Below are positions 37,422-47,485 of a stretch of 64,000 bases of DNA, one piece after another; within the stretch, counting starts at the first letter, position 1, and the number at the start of each line of letters is the position of its first letter. A program made the translations under genes and the position numbers. Source of the DNA: Actinotalea solisilvae (GTDB lineage Bacteria; Actinomycetota; Actinomycetes; Actinomycetales; Cellulomonadaceae); contig NZ_JADDKQ010000009.1 in the NCBI RefSeq assembly GCF_016464425.1, forward strand, positions 62,001 through 126,000. Direction: 5' to 3'. The notes beneath the pieces were generated by a model, which saw only the letters and a program-made list of their open reading frames with translations, made no database searches and had not been told where the DNA came from.

Positions 37422-39175
37422 CAGGCCTCCAGCCGGTCGAGGTCGGGCACGGACGTGGGGTCGAGGTCGGGCCGCCCCTCGTGCGACGCGTAGGAGACGG
37501 CGACGGGCGCCTGGACGTCCGGCGGCACGAGCGGCACCGGGGACTGCTCGAGCACGATGCCGGCGCGGCGCGGGAGCGTGAGGCGGAAGCACGCGCCCTC
37601 GCCCGGACGGCCCCACGCCTCGAGCCAGCCGCCGTGCAGGTGGGCGTCCTCGATCGAGATCGCGAGGCCGAGGCCCGTCCCCCCGGTCGTCCGCGCGCGG
37701 GCCGGGTCGGCGCGCCAGAAGCGGTCGAAGACGTGCTCGACCTCTTCGGGCGCCATCCCGACCCCGTGGTCGCGCACGGCGACGGCGACGGCGCGCTGGT
37801 CGGCGCCGAGCCACACCTCGACCTGCTTGCCGTCCGCGTGCTCGACGGCGTTGACGAGCAGGTTCCGCAGCACGCGCTCGACGCGCCTCGGGTCGATGTC
37901 GGCGATGACGGCGCGCGGCGGCAGCTCGACCGAGAGCCACACGCCGCGGCGCTCGGCGAGCGGCACGGCCTGCTCGACCGCCGTCATCACGACGTCGCGG
38001 ACGTCGCGGCTCTCGGCGTCGAGCATCGCCGCGCCGGCGTCGAACCGGCTGATCTCGAGCAGGTCCGCCAGGAGGTCCTCGAACCGGTCGAGCTGCGCGG
38101 TGAGCAGCTCGGCCGACCGCGACGCGGCCGGGTCGAGCTCGTCGCGCGCCGCGTGGATCACCTCCGCCGCCATCCGGACCGTCGTCAGCGGCGTGCGGAG
38201 CTCGTGCGAGACGTCGGAGACGAAGCGGCGCTGGAGGCGCGAGAGCTCCTCCATCCGCCGGATCTGGTCCTGGAGGCTCTCGGCCATCTCGTTGAACGAG
38301 CGCGCGAGCGTCGCCATCTCGTCGACGCCCCGGACCTCCATGCGCTCGGCGAGGTGGCCGTCGGCGAGGCGCTCCGCCACGCGCGCCGCGCTGCGCACGG
38401 GGTGCACCGTCTGGCGCGTGACGAGCCACGTCGTGCAGCCGAGCAGCAGGAGCAGGCCGAGCGCGCCGAGCCCCAGCACGCGCTGGACGAGGCCGAGCGT
38501 CTGCTGCTCGGGCGCGAGGCTGTAGAGGAAGTAGAGCTCGTACTGCCCGACGGCGGGTGCGGTCACGGCGGACGCGACGACGAGCCCCGGCACGACGCCG
38601 CCGTCCTCCTGGGGGATCGCGACGGACACCCAGTGCTGCTCGGTCGAGCCCTGCACGACGGCGCGCAGCTCGCTCGTCACGAGGCGGCTGAGACCCGCGT
38701 CGGGCGACGACGAGTAGTCGTTGACGAAGACGGGCGGCGGCGTGCCCGGCGAGCGCCGGAGCACGACCTGGTCGCTCGACCCGCCCAGCTGGAGGGCGCC
38801 GACCGTCTGCCGGAACAGCCCGTCGATCTCCGTGCCCGTCGACGCGACCGAGCTGTCGAAGCTCTCCTGCGCCCGCTGGGTGGAGCGCGCGCTCTCCTGG
38901 AGCACCTGGGTGAGCCGCTCCTCGAAGAGCCCGTCGCGGATCTGGTCCGAGAGGTAGCCGCCCAGGACGCCGACGGCGGCGATGCCGACGACGAGGGTCG
39001 ACGTGATGACGCGCAGCTGGAGGGAGGCCCGCCAGCGGTGCCACGCGCGTCGCGCGAGCCGACCGGCCCCGAGGCGCGCCCGGCGGACGCGACGACGCAG
39101 ATCGCCCCACGCGCGGGCGGGCCGCGACGGCGCACCCGGTGCGGTCGCGCCCTCGGACGCCGTCCGGGCCGTCAT
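37421..39175 (-). CDS. mtrB: Sensor histidine kinase MtrB
   Basis: Membrane kinase of the MtrAB system controlling cell division and wall genes in Actinobacteria, 584 residues. First membrane helix about 52-75 (LRVITSTLVVGIAAVGVLGGYL), an external sensor region to about 215, second helix about 228-250, HAMP about 250-305, HisKA with phosphoacceptor His324 (DVSHELRTPLTTV), HATPase_c with NLLVNAVEHADGK, DHGVGMAPE and GTGLGLAIS. Located 4 nt after mtrA. Complete. Confidence 0.95.
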   Translation of the reverse strand: MTARTASEGATAPGAPSRPARAWGDLRRRVRRARLGAGRLARRAWHRWRASLQLRVITSTLVVGIAAVGVLGGYLSDQIRDGLFEERLTQVLQESARSTQRAQESFDSSVASTGTEIDGLFRQTVGALQLGGSSDQVVLRRSPGTPPPVFVNDYSSSPDAGLSRLVTSELRAVVQGSTEQHWVSVAIPQEDGGVVPGLVVASAVTAPAVGQYELYFLYSLAPEQQTLGLVQRVLGLGALGLLLLLGCTTWLVTRQTVHPVRSAARVAERLADGHLAERMEVRGVDEMATLARSFNEMAESLQDQIRRMEELSRLQRRFVSDVSHELRTPLTTVRMAAEVIHAARDELDPAASRSAELLTAQLDRFEDLLADLLEISRFDAGAAMLDAESRDVRDVVMTAVEQAVPLAERRGVWLSVELPPRAVIADIDPRRVERVLRNLLVNAVEHADGKQVEVWLGADQRAVAVAVRDHGVGMAPEEVEHVFDRFWRADPARARTTGGTGLGLAISIEDAHLHGGWLEAWGRPGEGACFRLTLPRRAGIVLEQSPVPLVPPDVQAPVAVSYASHEGRPDLDPTSVPDLDRLEA

Positions 39176-39179
39176 GGCC

Positions 39180-39863
39180 TCACGCCGGGCCGGAGCCCGC
39201 CTTGTAGCCGACGCCGCGCACGGTCACGACGATCTCGGGGTGCTCCGGGTCGTGCTCGATCTTGGAGCGCAGGCGCTGGACGTGGACGTTCACCAGCCGC
39301 GTGTCGGCGGCGTGCCGGTAGCCCCACACGCGCTCGAGCAGGACCTCGCGAGTGAAGACCTGCCACGGCTTGCGCGCGAGCGCGACGAGCAGGTCGAACT
39401 CCAGCGGCGTGAGCGGGATGAGGGCCCCGGCCCGCGTGACGCGGTGGCCCGTGACGTCGACCTCGAGGTCGCCGATCGTCAGGTGCTCGGGCGTGGGTTC
39501 ATCCGTCCGGCGCAGTCGCGCCCGGACGCGCGCGACGAGCTCCTTGGGCTTGAACGGCTTGGAGATGTAGTCGTCGGCCCCCGACTCGAGCCCGAGGACG
39601 ACGTCGACGGTGTCGCTCTTGGCCGTGAGCATGACGACGGGGACGCCCGACTCGGCCCGGATGAGGCGGCAGATCTCGGTGCCGTCCTTGCCCGGGAGCA
39701 TGAGGTCCAGGAGCACGAGATCGGGCTGCCCGGACCGGAACGCGCCCATGGCCTCGTCACCGTGCGAGCAGAACAGGGGCTCGAAGCCCTCCGACCGCAG
39801 CACGATGCCGATCATCTCCGCGAGCGCGACGTCGTCGTCGACCACCAGGATCCGACCCTTCAT
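39180..39863 (-). CDS. mtrA: Response regulator MtrA
   Basis: OmpR-family regulator, 227 residues from this start. Phosphoacceptor Asp53 in LVLLDLMLPG, Thr in VVMLTAK, Lys in ISKPFKPKEL; the winged helix contains SLTPLEFDLL-like LTPLEFDLLVALARKP and VWGYRHAADTRLVNVHVQRL, nearly diagnostic for MtrA. An ATG three codons upstream (39872) would give MCPMKGR, making the Asp number 56 as in M. tuberculosis; either start is possible. It heads the mtrA-mtrB-lpqB operon. No thymidylate kinase gene sits beside it, unlike in mycobacteria. Confidence 0.96.
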   Translation of the reverse strand: MKGRILVVDDDVALAEMIGIVLRSEGFEPLFCSHGDEAMGAFRSGQPDLVLLDLMLPGKDGTEICRLIRAESGVPVVMLTAKSDTVDVVLGLESGADDYISKPFKPKELVARVRARLRRTDEPTPEHLTIGDLEVDVTGHRVTRAGALIPLTPLEFDLLVALARKPWQVFTREVLLERVWGYRHAADTRLVNVHVQRLRSKIEHDPEHPEIVVTVRGVGYKAGSGPA

Positions 39864-40020
39864 GGGGCACATGGTGTCATCCCCGACGACCCGGCGTGCA
39901 CCACCCCTCGTCCGGCGTACGCAGCGGCCCCGGACGCAGGGGCGTCCGTGGCACGATGGGCGCGCCACCGTGCGCGCGCCGGGGGCCGGGCCCGGCCGCC
40001 CGGGACACGAGGGAAGTGAC

Positions 40021-41313
40021 GTGAGCGAACCGAACGACGTCGGCCAGGGCTGGGGAGCCGCGCCGGCGCAGCCGCCCGGCTACGGCGCGCGGCCGCAGGA
40101 CGGTCAGCCCGCGTCCGGCCAGCAGCACGGCCAGCCGACGTCCGGGCAGCCCCAGTACGGGCAGCCCCAGTACGGGCAGCCCCAGTACGGACAGCCCCAG
40201 TACGGACAGCAGCAGTACGGGCAGCCTCAGTACGCGCAGGGCCAGTTCGGCCAGCAGCAGTACGGGCAGCCCTCGTTCGGGCAGGGCCAGTACGGGCAGG
40301 GCCAGTACGGGCAGCAGCAGTACGGCGGCGCGGCGTGGGGGCCCGCGGGCTACGCGCCCGCGCCGGTCCAGCCGGGCATCGTCCCGCTGCGTCCCCTGGG
40401 GCTCGGCGAGATCCTCGACGGCGCGTTCCGCTCCGTCCGGGCCAACCCGCGCGTGATGTTCGGGTTCACGGCGATCGTCGCGGCCGTGGTCGCGCTCCTC
40501 GGCGCCCTCACGCAGTTCCTCCTCATCCCCGCGCTCGCCGGGTTCGTCACGACGGGCACGGGCGCGGAGCTCGACCCGTACGGCGACGGCGCCCTCGTCG
40601 AGTCGACCGCGGCCTCCCTGTCGATGGTCGGCGTCCTGCCCTGGATGCTGCTCGCCCAGATCGCGCTCACGGGCATCCTCACCGTGTCGGTGAGCCAGTC
40701 GGTCATCGGGCAGAAGGCCGTGCTCGCGGACGTGTGGTCGAAGCACTGGAAGCGCGTGCTCGCGCTCGTCGGCCTGAGCGTCCTCTACGGGCTCGTCGCC
40801 ACCCTGGTCCTCGGCCTGCTGGTCGGCGGCGTGGTCGCCCTCGCGGCGGCGGGCCAGTCGGGCGCGGCCGTCGCTCTCGGCCTCGTGGGCGGTCTCGCTG
40901 CGTTCGTCGCGAGCGTCTGGCTCGCGATCCGGCTCCTGCTCGTGCCGCCGGTGCTCGTGCTCGAGGGCCTGCCGGTCTGGGCCTCGGTCGCGCGCGGCTG
41001 GCGGCTGAGCCGCGGCAGCTTCTGGCGCCTGCTCGGCATCTACGTGCTCACCCAGCTCATCGTCAACCTCATCACCCAGCTCGTGTCGGCGCCGCTGGGC
41101 ATCGTCATCGGCCTGACCCTCGCGTTCGCGCCGCAGGCCGTCTTCATCGCCGCGACCAACATCATGTACGGGTTCGTGCTCATCCCGGCGATCGTCTTCA
41201 CGGCGGCCGTCAACGCGCTGCTCTACGTCGACGTCCGCATCCGTCGCGAGGGGCTCGACGTCGAGCTCCAGCGCGCCGCCGAGGTCGCCGCCGAGACCTC
41301 CGGGGCCCGCTGA
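40021..41313 (+). CDS. Multi-pass membrane protein with QYGQP-repeat N-terminus
   Basis: Protein of 430 residues. About residues 15-115 are a low-complexity Gln/Tyr/Gly/Pro tail with repeats such as GQPQYGQPQYG, probably disordered and cytoplasmic. From about 125 comes a membrane domain with six or so hydrophobic segments, starting PLRPLGLGEILDGAFRSVRANP, typical of the actinobacterial proteins annotated as glycerophosphoryl-diester-phosphodiesterase membrane domain. No phosphodiesterase catalytic domain is present. GTG start with GAGGGAAG upstream. First of a run DUF4129-DUF4350-MoxR-DUF58. Confidence 0.82.
   Translation: MSEPNDVGQGWGAAPAQPPGYGARPQDGQPASGQQHGQPTSGQPQYGQPQYGQPQYGQPQYGQQQYGQPQYAQGQFGQQQYGQPSFGQGQYGQGQYGQQQYGGAAWGPAGYAPAPVQPGIVPLRPLGLGEILDGAFRSVRANPRVMFGFTAIVAAVVALLGALTQFLLIPALAGFVTTGTGAELDPYGDGALVESTAASLSMVGVLPWMLLAQIALTGILTVSVSQSVIGQKAVLADVWSKHWKRVLALVGLSVLYGLVATLVLGLLVGGVVALAAAGQSGAAVALGLVGGLAAFVASVWLAIRLLLVPPVLVLEGLPVWASVARGWRLSRGSFWRLLGIYVLTQLIVNLITQLVSAPLGIVIGLTLAFAPQAVFIAATNIMYGFVLIPAIVFTAAVNALLYVDVRIRREGLDVELQRAAEVAAETSGAR
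40135..40330 (+). repeat. In-frame tandem repeat encoding QYGQP units
   Basis: A 15-bp unit (CAGTACGGGCAGCCC and variants) repeats through the N-terminal tail. Synonymous and single-residue variation between units indicates old and recent slippage; unit number may vary between strains. Confidence 0.75.
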
Positions 41314-41314
41314 C

Positions 41315-42037
41315 GTGCTGCCCTGGCCGACCGGCGCCCCGCTGCCGAGCGCCCGCGTCCCGAGCGCGCGCACGGGACCCGTCGCGGCGGACGTGCCGGT
41401 GGACCCGGACGCCGAGACGGCGCGCGAGTGGCTGCGCGCCGAGCTGGCCGACCCGGTCTACCACGAGCGGCCCAACCTGCTGCAGCGCGCGTGGAACTGG
41501 ATCCTCGAGCAGCTCGCGCAGGCGCAGGAGGCCGTCGGCGGCATGGACACGCGGCTCGCGGCGCTCGTCGTCGTCGGCATCCTCGTCGTCGCGGTGGCGA
41601 TCGCCCTCGTCGTCGCGGGGCCCGTCCGGCGCGCCCGCCGCGACCGCCGGGCGTCGGTCGACGTCTTCGGCGACGACACCCGGTCCGCCGCCGAGCTGCG
41701 CGCCGCGGCCGACACGGCGGCCGCGCAGGGACGCTGGTCCGACGCCGTCCTCGACCGGTTCCGGGCGCTCCTGCGCTCGCTCGAGGACCGCGTCGTGCTC
41801 GAGCCCCGCCCGGGCCGCACCGCCGACGAGGGTGCGCGCGAGGCCGGCGTCCGGCTGCCGCCGTGCGCCGAGGACCTCGGCCGCGCGGCGCGGCTCTTCG
41901 ACGACGTCTGCTACGGCGACGCGGAGGCCACCGCCGAAGACGACGCGTGGCTGCGCGCCCTCGACCGCCGCGTCGCCGACACGCGCCCGGTCGTCGTGCG
42001 CGACGGCCAGCCGCTCGAGCTCGTGGTCCCGCGATGA
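41315..42037 (+). CDS. DUF4129 membrane protein
   Basis: Protein of 240 residues: N-terminal polar part (ETAREWLRAELADPVYHERPN), one transmembrane helix (about 84-107), and the C-terminal DUF4129 domain (about 125-210; SAAELRAAADTAAAQGRWSDAVLDRFRAL-type helices, split here by known spacing). DUF4129 resembles the C-terminal part of transglutaminase-like proteins encoded with MoxR and DUF58. Start GTG one base after the previous stop; end overlaps the next gene (ATGA). Confidence 0.82.
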   Translation: MLPWPTGAPLPSARVPSARTGPVAADVPVDPDAETAREWLRAELADPVYHERPNLLQRAWNWILEQLAQAQEAVGGMDTRLAALVVVGILVVAVAIALVVAGPVRRARRDRRASVDVFGDDTRSAAELRAAADTAAAQGRWSDAVLDRFRALLRSLEDRVVLEPRPGRTADEGAREAGVRLPPCAEDLGRAARLFDDVCYGDAEATAEDDAWLRALDRRVADTRPVVVRDGQPLELVVPR

Positions 42038-43334
42038 GCGCGGCCGTGCCACCGACCGCCGCGGCGCCACTCTCCCCCGCACCCCCCGCGACGCCTGCGC
42101 CGCCCGCGGGCGCCGGACCCTCCGCGAGCGCGGCGTTCGCCGCGACGAGCGCCGCGGTGCGGACCACCGGTCCCGCCGTCATGGGCGACGGCACGACGGC
42201 GGCCACGCGAGCCCGGTCGCGGTGGCGGGCGGCGCGCGGCCCCCTCGTCGCGCTCGGCCTGCTCGTCGTCGCGGGGCTCGTCGCCGCGCTGCTGCGGCCC
42301 GAGACGTCGATCACCCCGCTCGCGCCGGACAACCCGAACGAGGTCGGGGCGCGCGCCGTCGCGCAGGTGCTCGAGGAGCAGGGCGTCCGGATCGAGTACG
42401 TGCGGACCTCCGGCCAGGCCGTCGCCGCCGCACGCGAGGGGTCGACCCTCCTCGTCACGAGCACCTACCTGCTCCTCGACGAGCAGGTCGAGGCCCTCGC
42501 GGCGACGGAGGCGGACCTCGTCGTGCTGGGGCCGGAGGGCTGGCACGTCGGGACCCTCACGGACGACACCGTCCAGGACGCCTACTCGCCGTCGGCCGGC
42601 GAGCGGGACGCGGCCTGCGACGACCCCGACGCGGGCGCGGCCGAGGAGCTCACCACGAGCGGCTACGGCTTCACCGCGCTCGACCCCGCCGTCACCGTGT
42701 GCTTCCCGGCTCCCGGCGACCCGTCGACCGGCGCCTACGCGTCGTGGGACGACGACGGCCGGCGCGTGGTCCTGCTCGACGACCCGGGGCTCCTCGCCAA
42801 CGGCGAGGTGCTCGACGACGGGAACGCGGCGCTCGCGCTGCGCGTGCTCGGCCACCACGAGGACCTCGTCTGGTACGTGCCCAGCCTCAACGACACGGGC
42901 GGCGACGCGGACGCGCCGACCGCGAGCCTGCTCCCGGACTGGACCGGCCCGCTCGCGGTGCTCGGCGGCGTCCTGGTCGTCGTGCTCGCGCTCTGGCGCG
43001 GACGCCGCCTCGGCCCCGTCGTCACCGAGCCCCTGCCCGTGACCGTGCGCGCGTCCGAGACGACGCTGGGACGCGGGCGCCTGTACCGCCGCGGGCGCTC
43101 CCGCGGGCACGCCGCGGCGGCCCTGCGCGCGGGCGTCGCGCGGCGCGGCGCGGCGCGCCTCGGCCTGCCCCGCTCGGCGGGCGCGACCGACGTCATCGAC
43201 GCGCTCGCGCGCGCGACCGGACGCACCACCGAGCAGGTCGCCGGCCTGCTGTACGGTCCACCACCCCACGACGACGCCGGGCTGCTCCTGCTTGCCCGAC
43301 AGCTGGACGAGCTCGAGAGCGAGGTTCATCGCAC

Positions 43335-43338
<4 letters not shown>
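42034..43338 (+). CDS. DUF4350 domain membrane protein
   Basis: Protein of 434 residues. Pro/Ala-rich N-terminus (1-60), a transmembrane helix (about 70-88; GPLVALGLLVVAGLVAALL), the external DUF4350 domain (about 90-290; PDNPNEVGARAVAQVLEEQG is its start), a second helix (about 308-325) and a basic cytoplasmic tail of about 105 residues. Start and stop overlap both neighbours. DUF4350 belongs to the MoxR-associated membrane modules; function unproven. Confidence 0.82.
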
Positions 43339-44537
<1,199 letters not shown>

Positions 44538-44557
44538 GCCGGGCGGACGTCTGACGC

Positions 44558-45850
44558 ATGGCGATCACCTCGCGGGCGGTCCTCCTCACCGCCCTGGGCG
44601 CGATCCCCGTGCTGCTCGTCCCCGTCACCGGGGTCGCGCTCGCATGGGGACTGCTCGTGGCGCTGCTGTGCGCGCTCGACGTCGCGCTCGCGGCGTCGCC
44701 GCGCCTCGTCCAGGTGGCGCGCAGCGTCCCGGGCTCGGTGCGCCTCACCGAGCGCACGCGCTCGACGCTCACGCTCACCAACCGGTCGGGACGCCGCCTG
44801 CGCGCCCTCGTCCGGGACGCGTGGCAGCCGTCGGCGGGCACCCAGGTGAACCGGCACCGCGTCGACCTGCCCGACGGCGAGTCGACGCGGGTCGTGACCG
44901 TGCTCGTCCCCACGCGTCGGGGCGACCGCCTCGCGGACCGCGTGACCATCCGGACCGTGGGCCCGCTGGGGCTCGCCGGGCGCCAGGTCTCGGTCGTGGT
45001 CCCCGGCCGCCTGCGGGTGCTGCCCGAGTTCGCGTCGCGGCGCCACCTGCCGAGCCGGCTCGCGCGGCTGCGGGAGCTCGACGGCCGGACGGCCGTGCAG
45101 GTGCGCGGCGCAGGGACGGAGTTCGACTCGCTGCGCGAGTACGTCATCGGCGACGACGTGCGCTCGATCGACTGGCGCGCGACCGCCCGCCGCAACGAGG
45201 TCGTGGTGCGGACCTGGCGCCCCGAGCGGGACCGCCGGGTGATGATCGTGCTCGACACGTCGCGCACCTCGGCCGCCCGCATCGGCGACCTCCCCCGCAT
45301 CGACGCGTCGATCGAGGCGGCGCTGCTGCTCTCGGCGCTCGCGGCGCGCGCGGGCGACCGCGTCGACCTCGTCGCGTACGACCGCCGCGTGCGGGCCCAG
45401 GTCGCCGGGGCCGGCGGCCCGCGCCTGCTCCCCGCGCTGGCCGACGCCCTCGCGCCCGTCGACCCCAGCCTCGTCGAGACGGACTGGCCCGGCGTCGTCG
45501 CGGCGGTCCAGCAGCGCCTGTCCCAGCGCGCGCTCGTCGTACTCCTCTCGGCCCTCGAGCCCGCACCCGTCGAGCACGGCCTGCTGCCGGTCGTCGCCCC
45601 GCTCGCGAAGGACCACACGGTCGTGCTGGCGTCGGTCGCCGACCCGCAGGTGGCCGAGCTGCGCACGCGCCGCGGCAGCTCCGACGAGGTGTTCGACGCC
45701 GCGGCGGCCGAGCGCACCGAGCTCGAGCGCGCCGCGGTCACCGTGCGCCTGCGTCAGCGCGGCGTCGAGGTGGTCGACGCGCTGCCCGACGACCTCGCGC
45801 CGCGCCTCGCCGACACCTACCTCGCGCTCAAGGCGGCCGGCCGGCTCTGA
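44558..45850 (+). CDS. DUF58 (VWA-like) protein
   Basis: Partner of MoxR, 430 residues. Two N-terminal hydrophobic helices (about 8-46) anchor it. The DUF58 signature FDSLREYVIGDDVRSIDW with RATARRN is near residue 190, followed by a VWA-like fold (VMIVLDTSRTSAARIG near 229 gives a MIDAS-like DTSRTS). Starts 20 nt after moxR. In many Actinobacteria the next gene would be the SpoIIM-like one; here that gene is 5 kb further on. Confidence 0.9.
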   Translation: MAITSRAVLLTALGAIPVLLVPVTGVALAWGLLVALLCALDVALAASPRLVQVARSVPGSVRLTERTRSTLTLTNRSGRRLRALVRDAWQPSAGTQVNRHRVDLPDGESTRVVTVLVPTRRGDRLADRVTIRTVGPLGLAGRQVSVVVPGRLRVLPEFASRRHLPSRLARLRELDGRTAVQVRGAGTEFDSLREYVIGDDVRSIDWRATARRNEVVVRTWRPERDRRVMIVLDTSRTSAARIGDLPRIDASIEAALLLSALAARAGDRVDLVAYDRRVRAQVAGAGGPRLLPALADALAPVDPSLVETDWPGVVAAVQQRLSQRALVVLLSALEPAPVEHGLLPVVAPLAKDHTVVLASVADPQVAELRTRRGSSDEVFDAAAAERTELERAAVTVRLRQRGVEVVDALPDDLAPRLADTYLALKAAGRL

Positions 45851-45893
45851 GCCGCCCTGTCCCGGCGCTGTCCGACCGGCGACGCAGGGCGTT

Positions 45894-45944
45894 CCGCATC
45901 AACGTTGTGTTGACAACGCGACGTTGATGCGGTGGGGTCGGGGT
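45894..45944 (+). promoter_or_regulatory. Operator/promoter of the HTH-PEP enzyme-winged-helix operon
   Basis: Perfect 12-bp inverted repeat CCGCATCAACGT (45894-45905) / ACGTTGATGCGG (45921-45932), with a nested CGTTGT-GTTG-ACAACG palindrome in its 15-bp centre. TTGACA (45910-45915) lies in the middle; TGGGGT (45933-45938) follows after exactly 17 bp, then 6 nt to the ATG. A protein on the repeat would cover the -35 and spacer, as for a tight autorepressor. Confidence 0.78.
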
Positions 45945-46346
45945 ATGCCTGCGACCGACCACGACGACGCGGCCGCCCTCGACCACGCGCGGGCCACCGT
46001 GGGCTCCGCCGGCGCGGACGCCCTTGCGCCGCGGCCCTGGCAGCACCCGGGCCAACCCCACGCCGATGCGGAGCTAGTGCGGTTCGCGGCCTGGGTCGCG
46101 CGCGACGCGAGCGGCGACCACGCCGCCGTGGTCGACGCCGGCCTGCGGCTGCTCGCGTCGGCGCGCGCCGAGCTCGACCAGGTGGAGGCCGCGCTCCTCT
46201 TCGCCGCCCGCGCGGGCGGGACGACATGGGCGCAGGTCGCGCGGTCGCTCGGACTCGGGTCCGCGCAGGCGGCCCAGCAGCGGCTCGACCGCCTGCTCAG
46301 CCGCGGGGACGGCGCCGGCAGCCCGATCGGCGCGCACCGGCCGTGA
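45945..46346 (+). CDS. Small HTH protein, probable autorepressor
   Basis: Protein of 133 residues. Acidic N-terminus, a helical middle (ADAELVRFAAWVARDASGD), then a helix-turn-helix at the end: TTWAQVARSLGLGSAQAAQQRLDRLL (about 92-117 in two parts), a pattern seen in many uncharacterised actinobacterial DNA-binding proteins. It follows a large palindromic operator and overlaps the next gene (GTGA). In-frame TTG/ATG codons at 45924/45927 are inside the operator arm and are less likely. Effector unknown. Confidence 0.78.
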   Translation: MPATDHDDAAALDHARATVGSAGADALAPRPWQHPGQPHADAELVRFAAWVARDASGDHAAVVDAGLRLLASARAELDQVEAALLFAARAGGTTWAQVARSLGLGSAQAAQQRLDRLLSRGDGAGSPIGAHRP

Positions 46347-47485
46347 TCGTCCCGCTCACCGACGCCGACGACCGGTGCGGAGGCAAGGCCGCCGCCCTCG
46401 GCGCCCTGCGGCGCGCGGGCGTCGACGTCCCCGACGGCGTCGTCGTCCTCGACCCTCTCGGCGACGAGGCGTGGCCCGGCGCGCTCGAGGACGCGCTGCG
46501 CGCGCTGGGCGACGGGCCGTTCGCCGTGCGCTCGTCCGCGCGCGGCGAGGACGGCGCCGCGGCGTCGTTCGCCGGTCAGCTGGCGACGACCCTCGGCGTA
46601 CGGACTGCCGGCGACGTGATCCGGGAGGTGCGCCGGGTGGGTGCGTCGGGCAGCACAGCGCGGGTCGCCGCGTACTCGTCCCGGACCGGCCACCGCGTCG
46701 GGTCGGTCGTCCCGGTCCTCGTCCAGGTCCAGGTGGCAGCCGAGGTGTCCGGCGTGCTGTTCACCCGGCACCCCGTCACGGGTGCCGACGAGGTCGTGGT
46801 GGAGGCCGCTCCCGGGCCGGGGTCCGGCGTCGTGGGAGGCACGGTGACCCCCGCCCGGTGGACGGTGCGACCGGGCCGCCCGGGCTGTGCGGGCGACGTC
46901 GTGCCGGGCGGTCCGGGCGACGTCGTGCCGGGCGCTCCGGGCGACGCGCGACCGGTGCTCACGACGGCGCAGGTGCTCGCTCTCGCCGCCATGGGCCACC
47001 GGGTCGCGGCGCTGCGAGGCGGCCCGCAGGACGTCGAGTGGGTGCTGGCGGCCGGCCGGGCGCGGGTGCTCCAGAGCCGGCCCGTGACGACGGGCGGCGG
47101 CCCTCGTTCGGCGACGACCGACGGGCCCCGCTCCCTCACCGGCGCGCCGATCGCGGTCGGCACCCCGGCCAGCCCGGGCCGCGCCACCGGCCCCGCGCGC
47201 GTGGTCGGCGGACTCGACGAGCTCGACCGCTTCGGTGCGGGGGACGTCCTCGTCTGCCGCACGACCTCGCCGGCCTGGACGCCGCTCCTCGCGGTCGCGT
47301 CCGCCGTCGTCACGGAGACCGGGGGCCTGCTCGCGCACGCCGCGATCGTCGCCCGCGAGCTGGGCATCCCCGCCGTGCTCGGGGTCCGCGGCGCGACGAC
47401 CCTGCTGCGCGACGGCCAGGAGGTCGTCGTCGACGGGACGCGCGGCACCGTGGCCGCGGCCGAGGGACGCGAGGTCGCCTCGTGA
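46343..47485 (+). CDS. Compact PEP-synthase-like protein: ATP-binding plus phosphohistidine domain only
   Basis: Protein of 380 residues from the PEP synthase/PPDK/rifampin phosphotransferase superfamily. The PPDK_N ATP-grasp part (about 1-250) has CGGKAAALGALRRAGVDVPDG, FAVRSSARGEDGAAASFAGQ, VSGVLFTRHPVTGADEVVVE and QDVEWVLAAGRARVLQSRPVT. The swivelling PEP-utilizer domain (about 270-375) has TGGLLAHAAIVARELGIPAV with the phosphoacceptor His. The PEP/pyruvate TIM barrel of PPDK and the rifampin-binding domain of Rph are both absent, so the acceptor is unknown. A GDVVPG-rich linker (about 190-205) is unusual. Coupled by GTGA to both neighbours. Confidence 0.85.
   Translation: MIVPLTDADDRCGGKAAALGALRRAGVDVPDGVVVLDPLGDEAWPGALEDALRALGDGPFAVRSSARGEDGAAASFAGQLATTLGVRTAGDVIREVRRVGASGSTARVAAYSSRTGHRVGSVVPVLVQVQVAAEVSGVLFTRHPVTGADEVVVEAAPGPGSGVVGGTVTPARWTVRPGRPGCAGDVVPGGPGDVVPGAPGDARPVLTTAQVLALAAMGHRVAALRGGPQDVEWVLAAGRARVLQSRPVTTGGGPRSATTDGPRSLTGAPIAVGTPASPGRATGPARVVGGLDELDRFGAGDVLVCRTTSPAWTPLLAVASAVVTETGGLLAHAAIVARELGIPAVLGVRGATTLLRDGQEVVVDGTRGTVAAAEGREVAS

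Noticed and set aside
45924-45944. TTG/ATG starts for the HTH protein upstream of 45945
   Set aside because: Both are in the right arm of the operator or before the -10, so they would not be on the predicted transcript.
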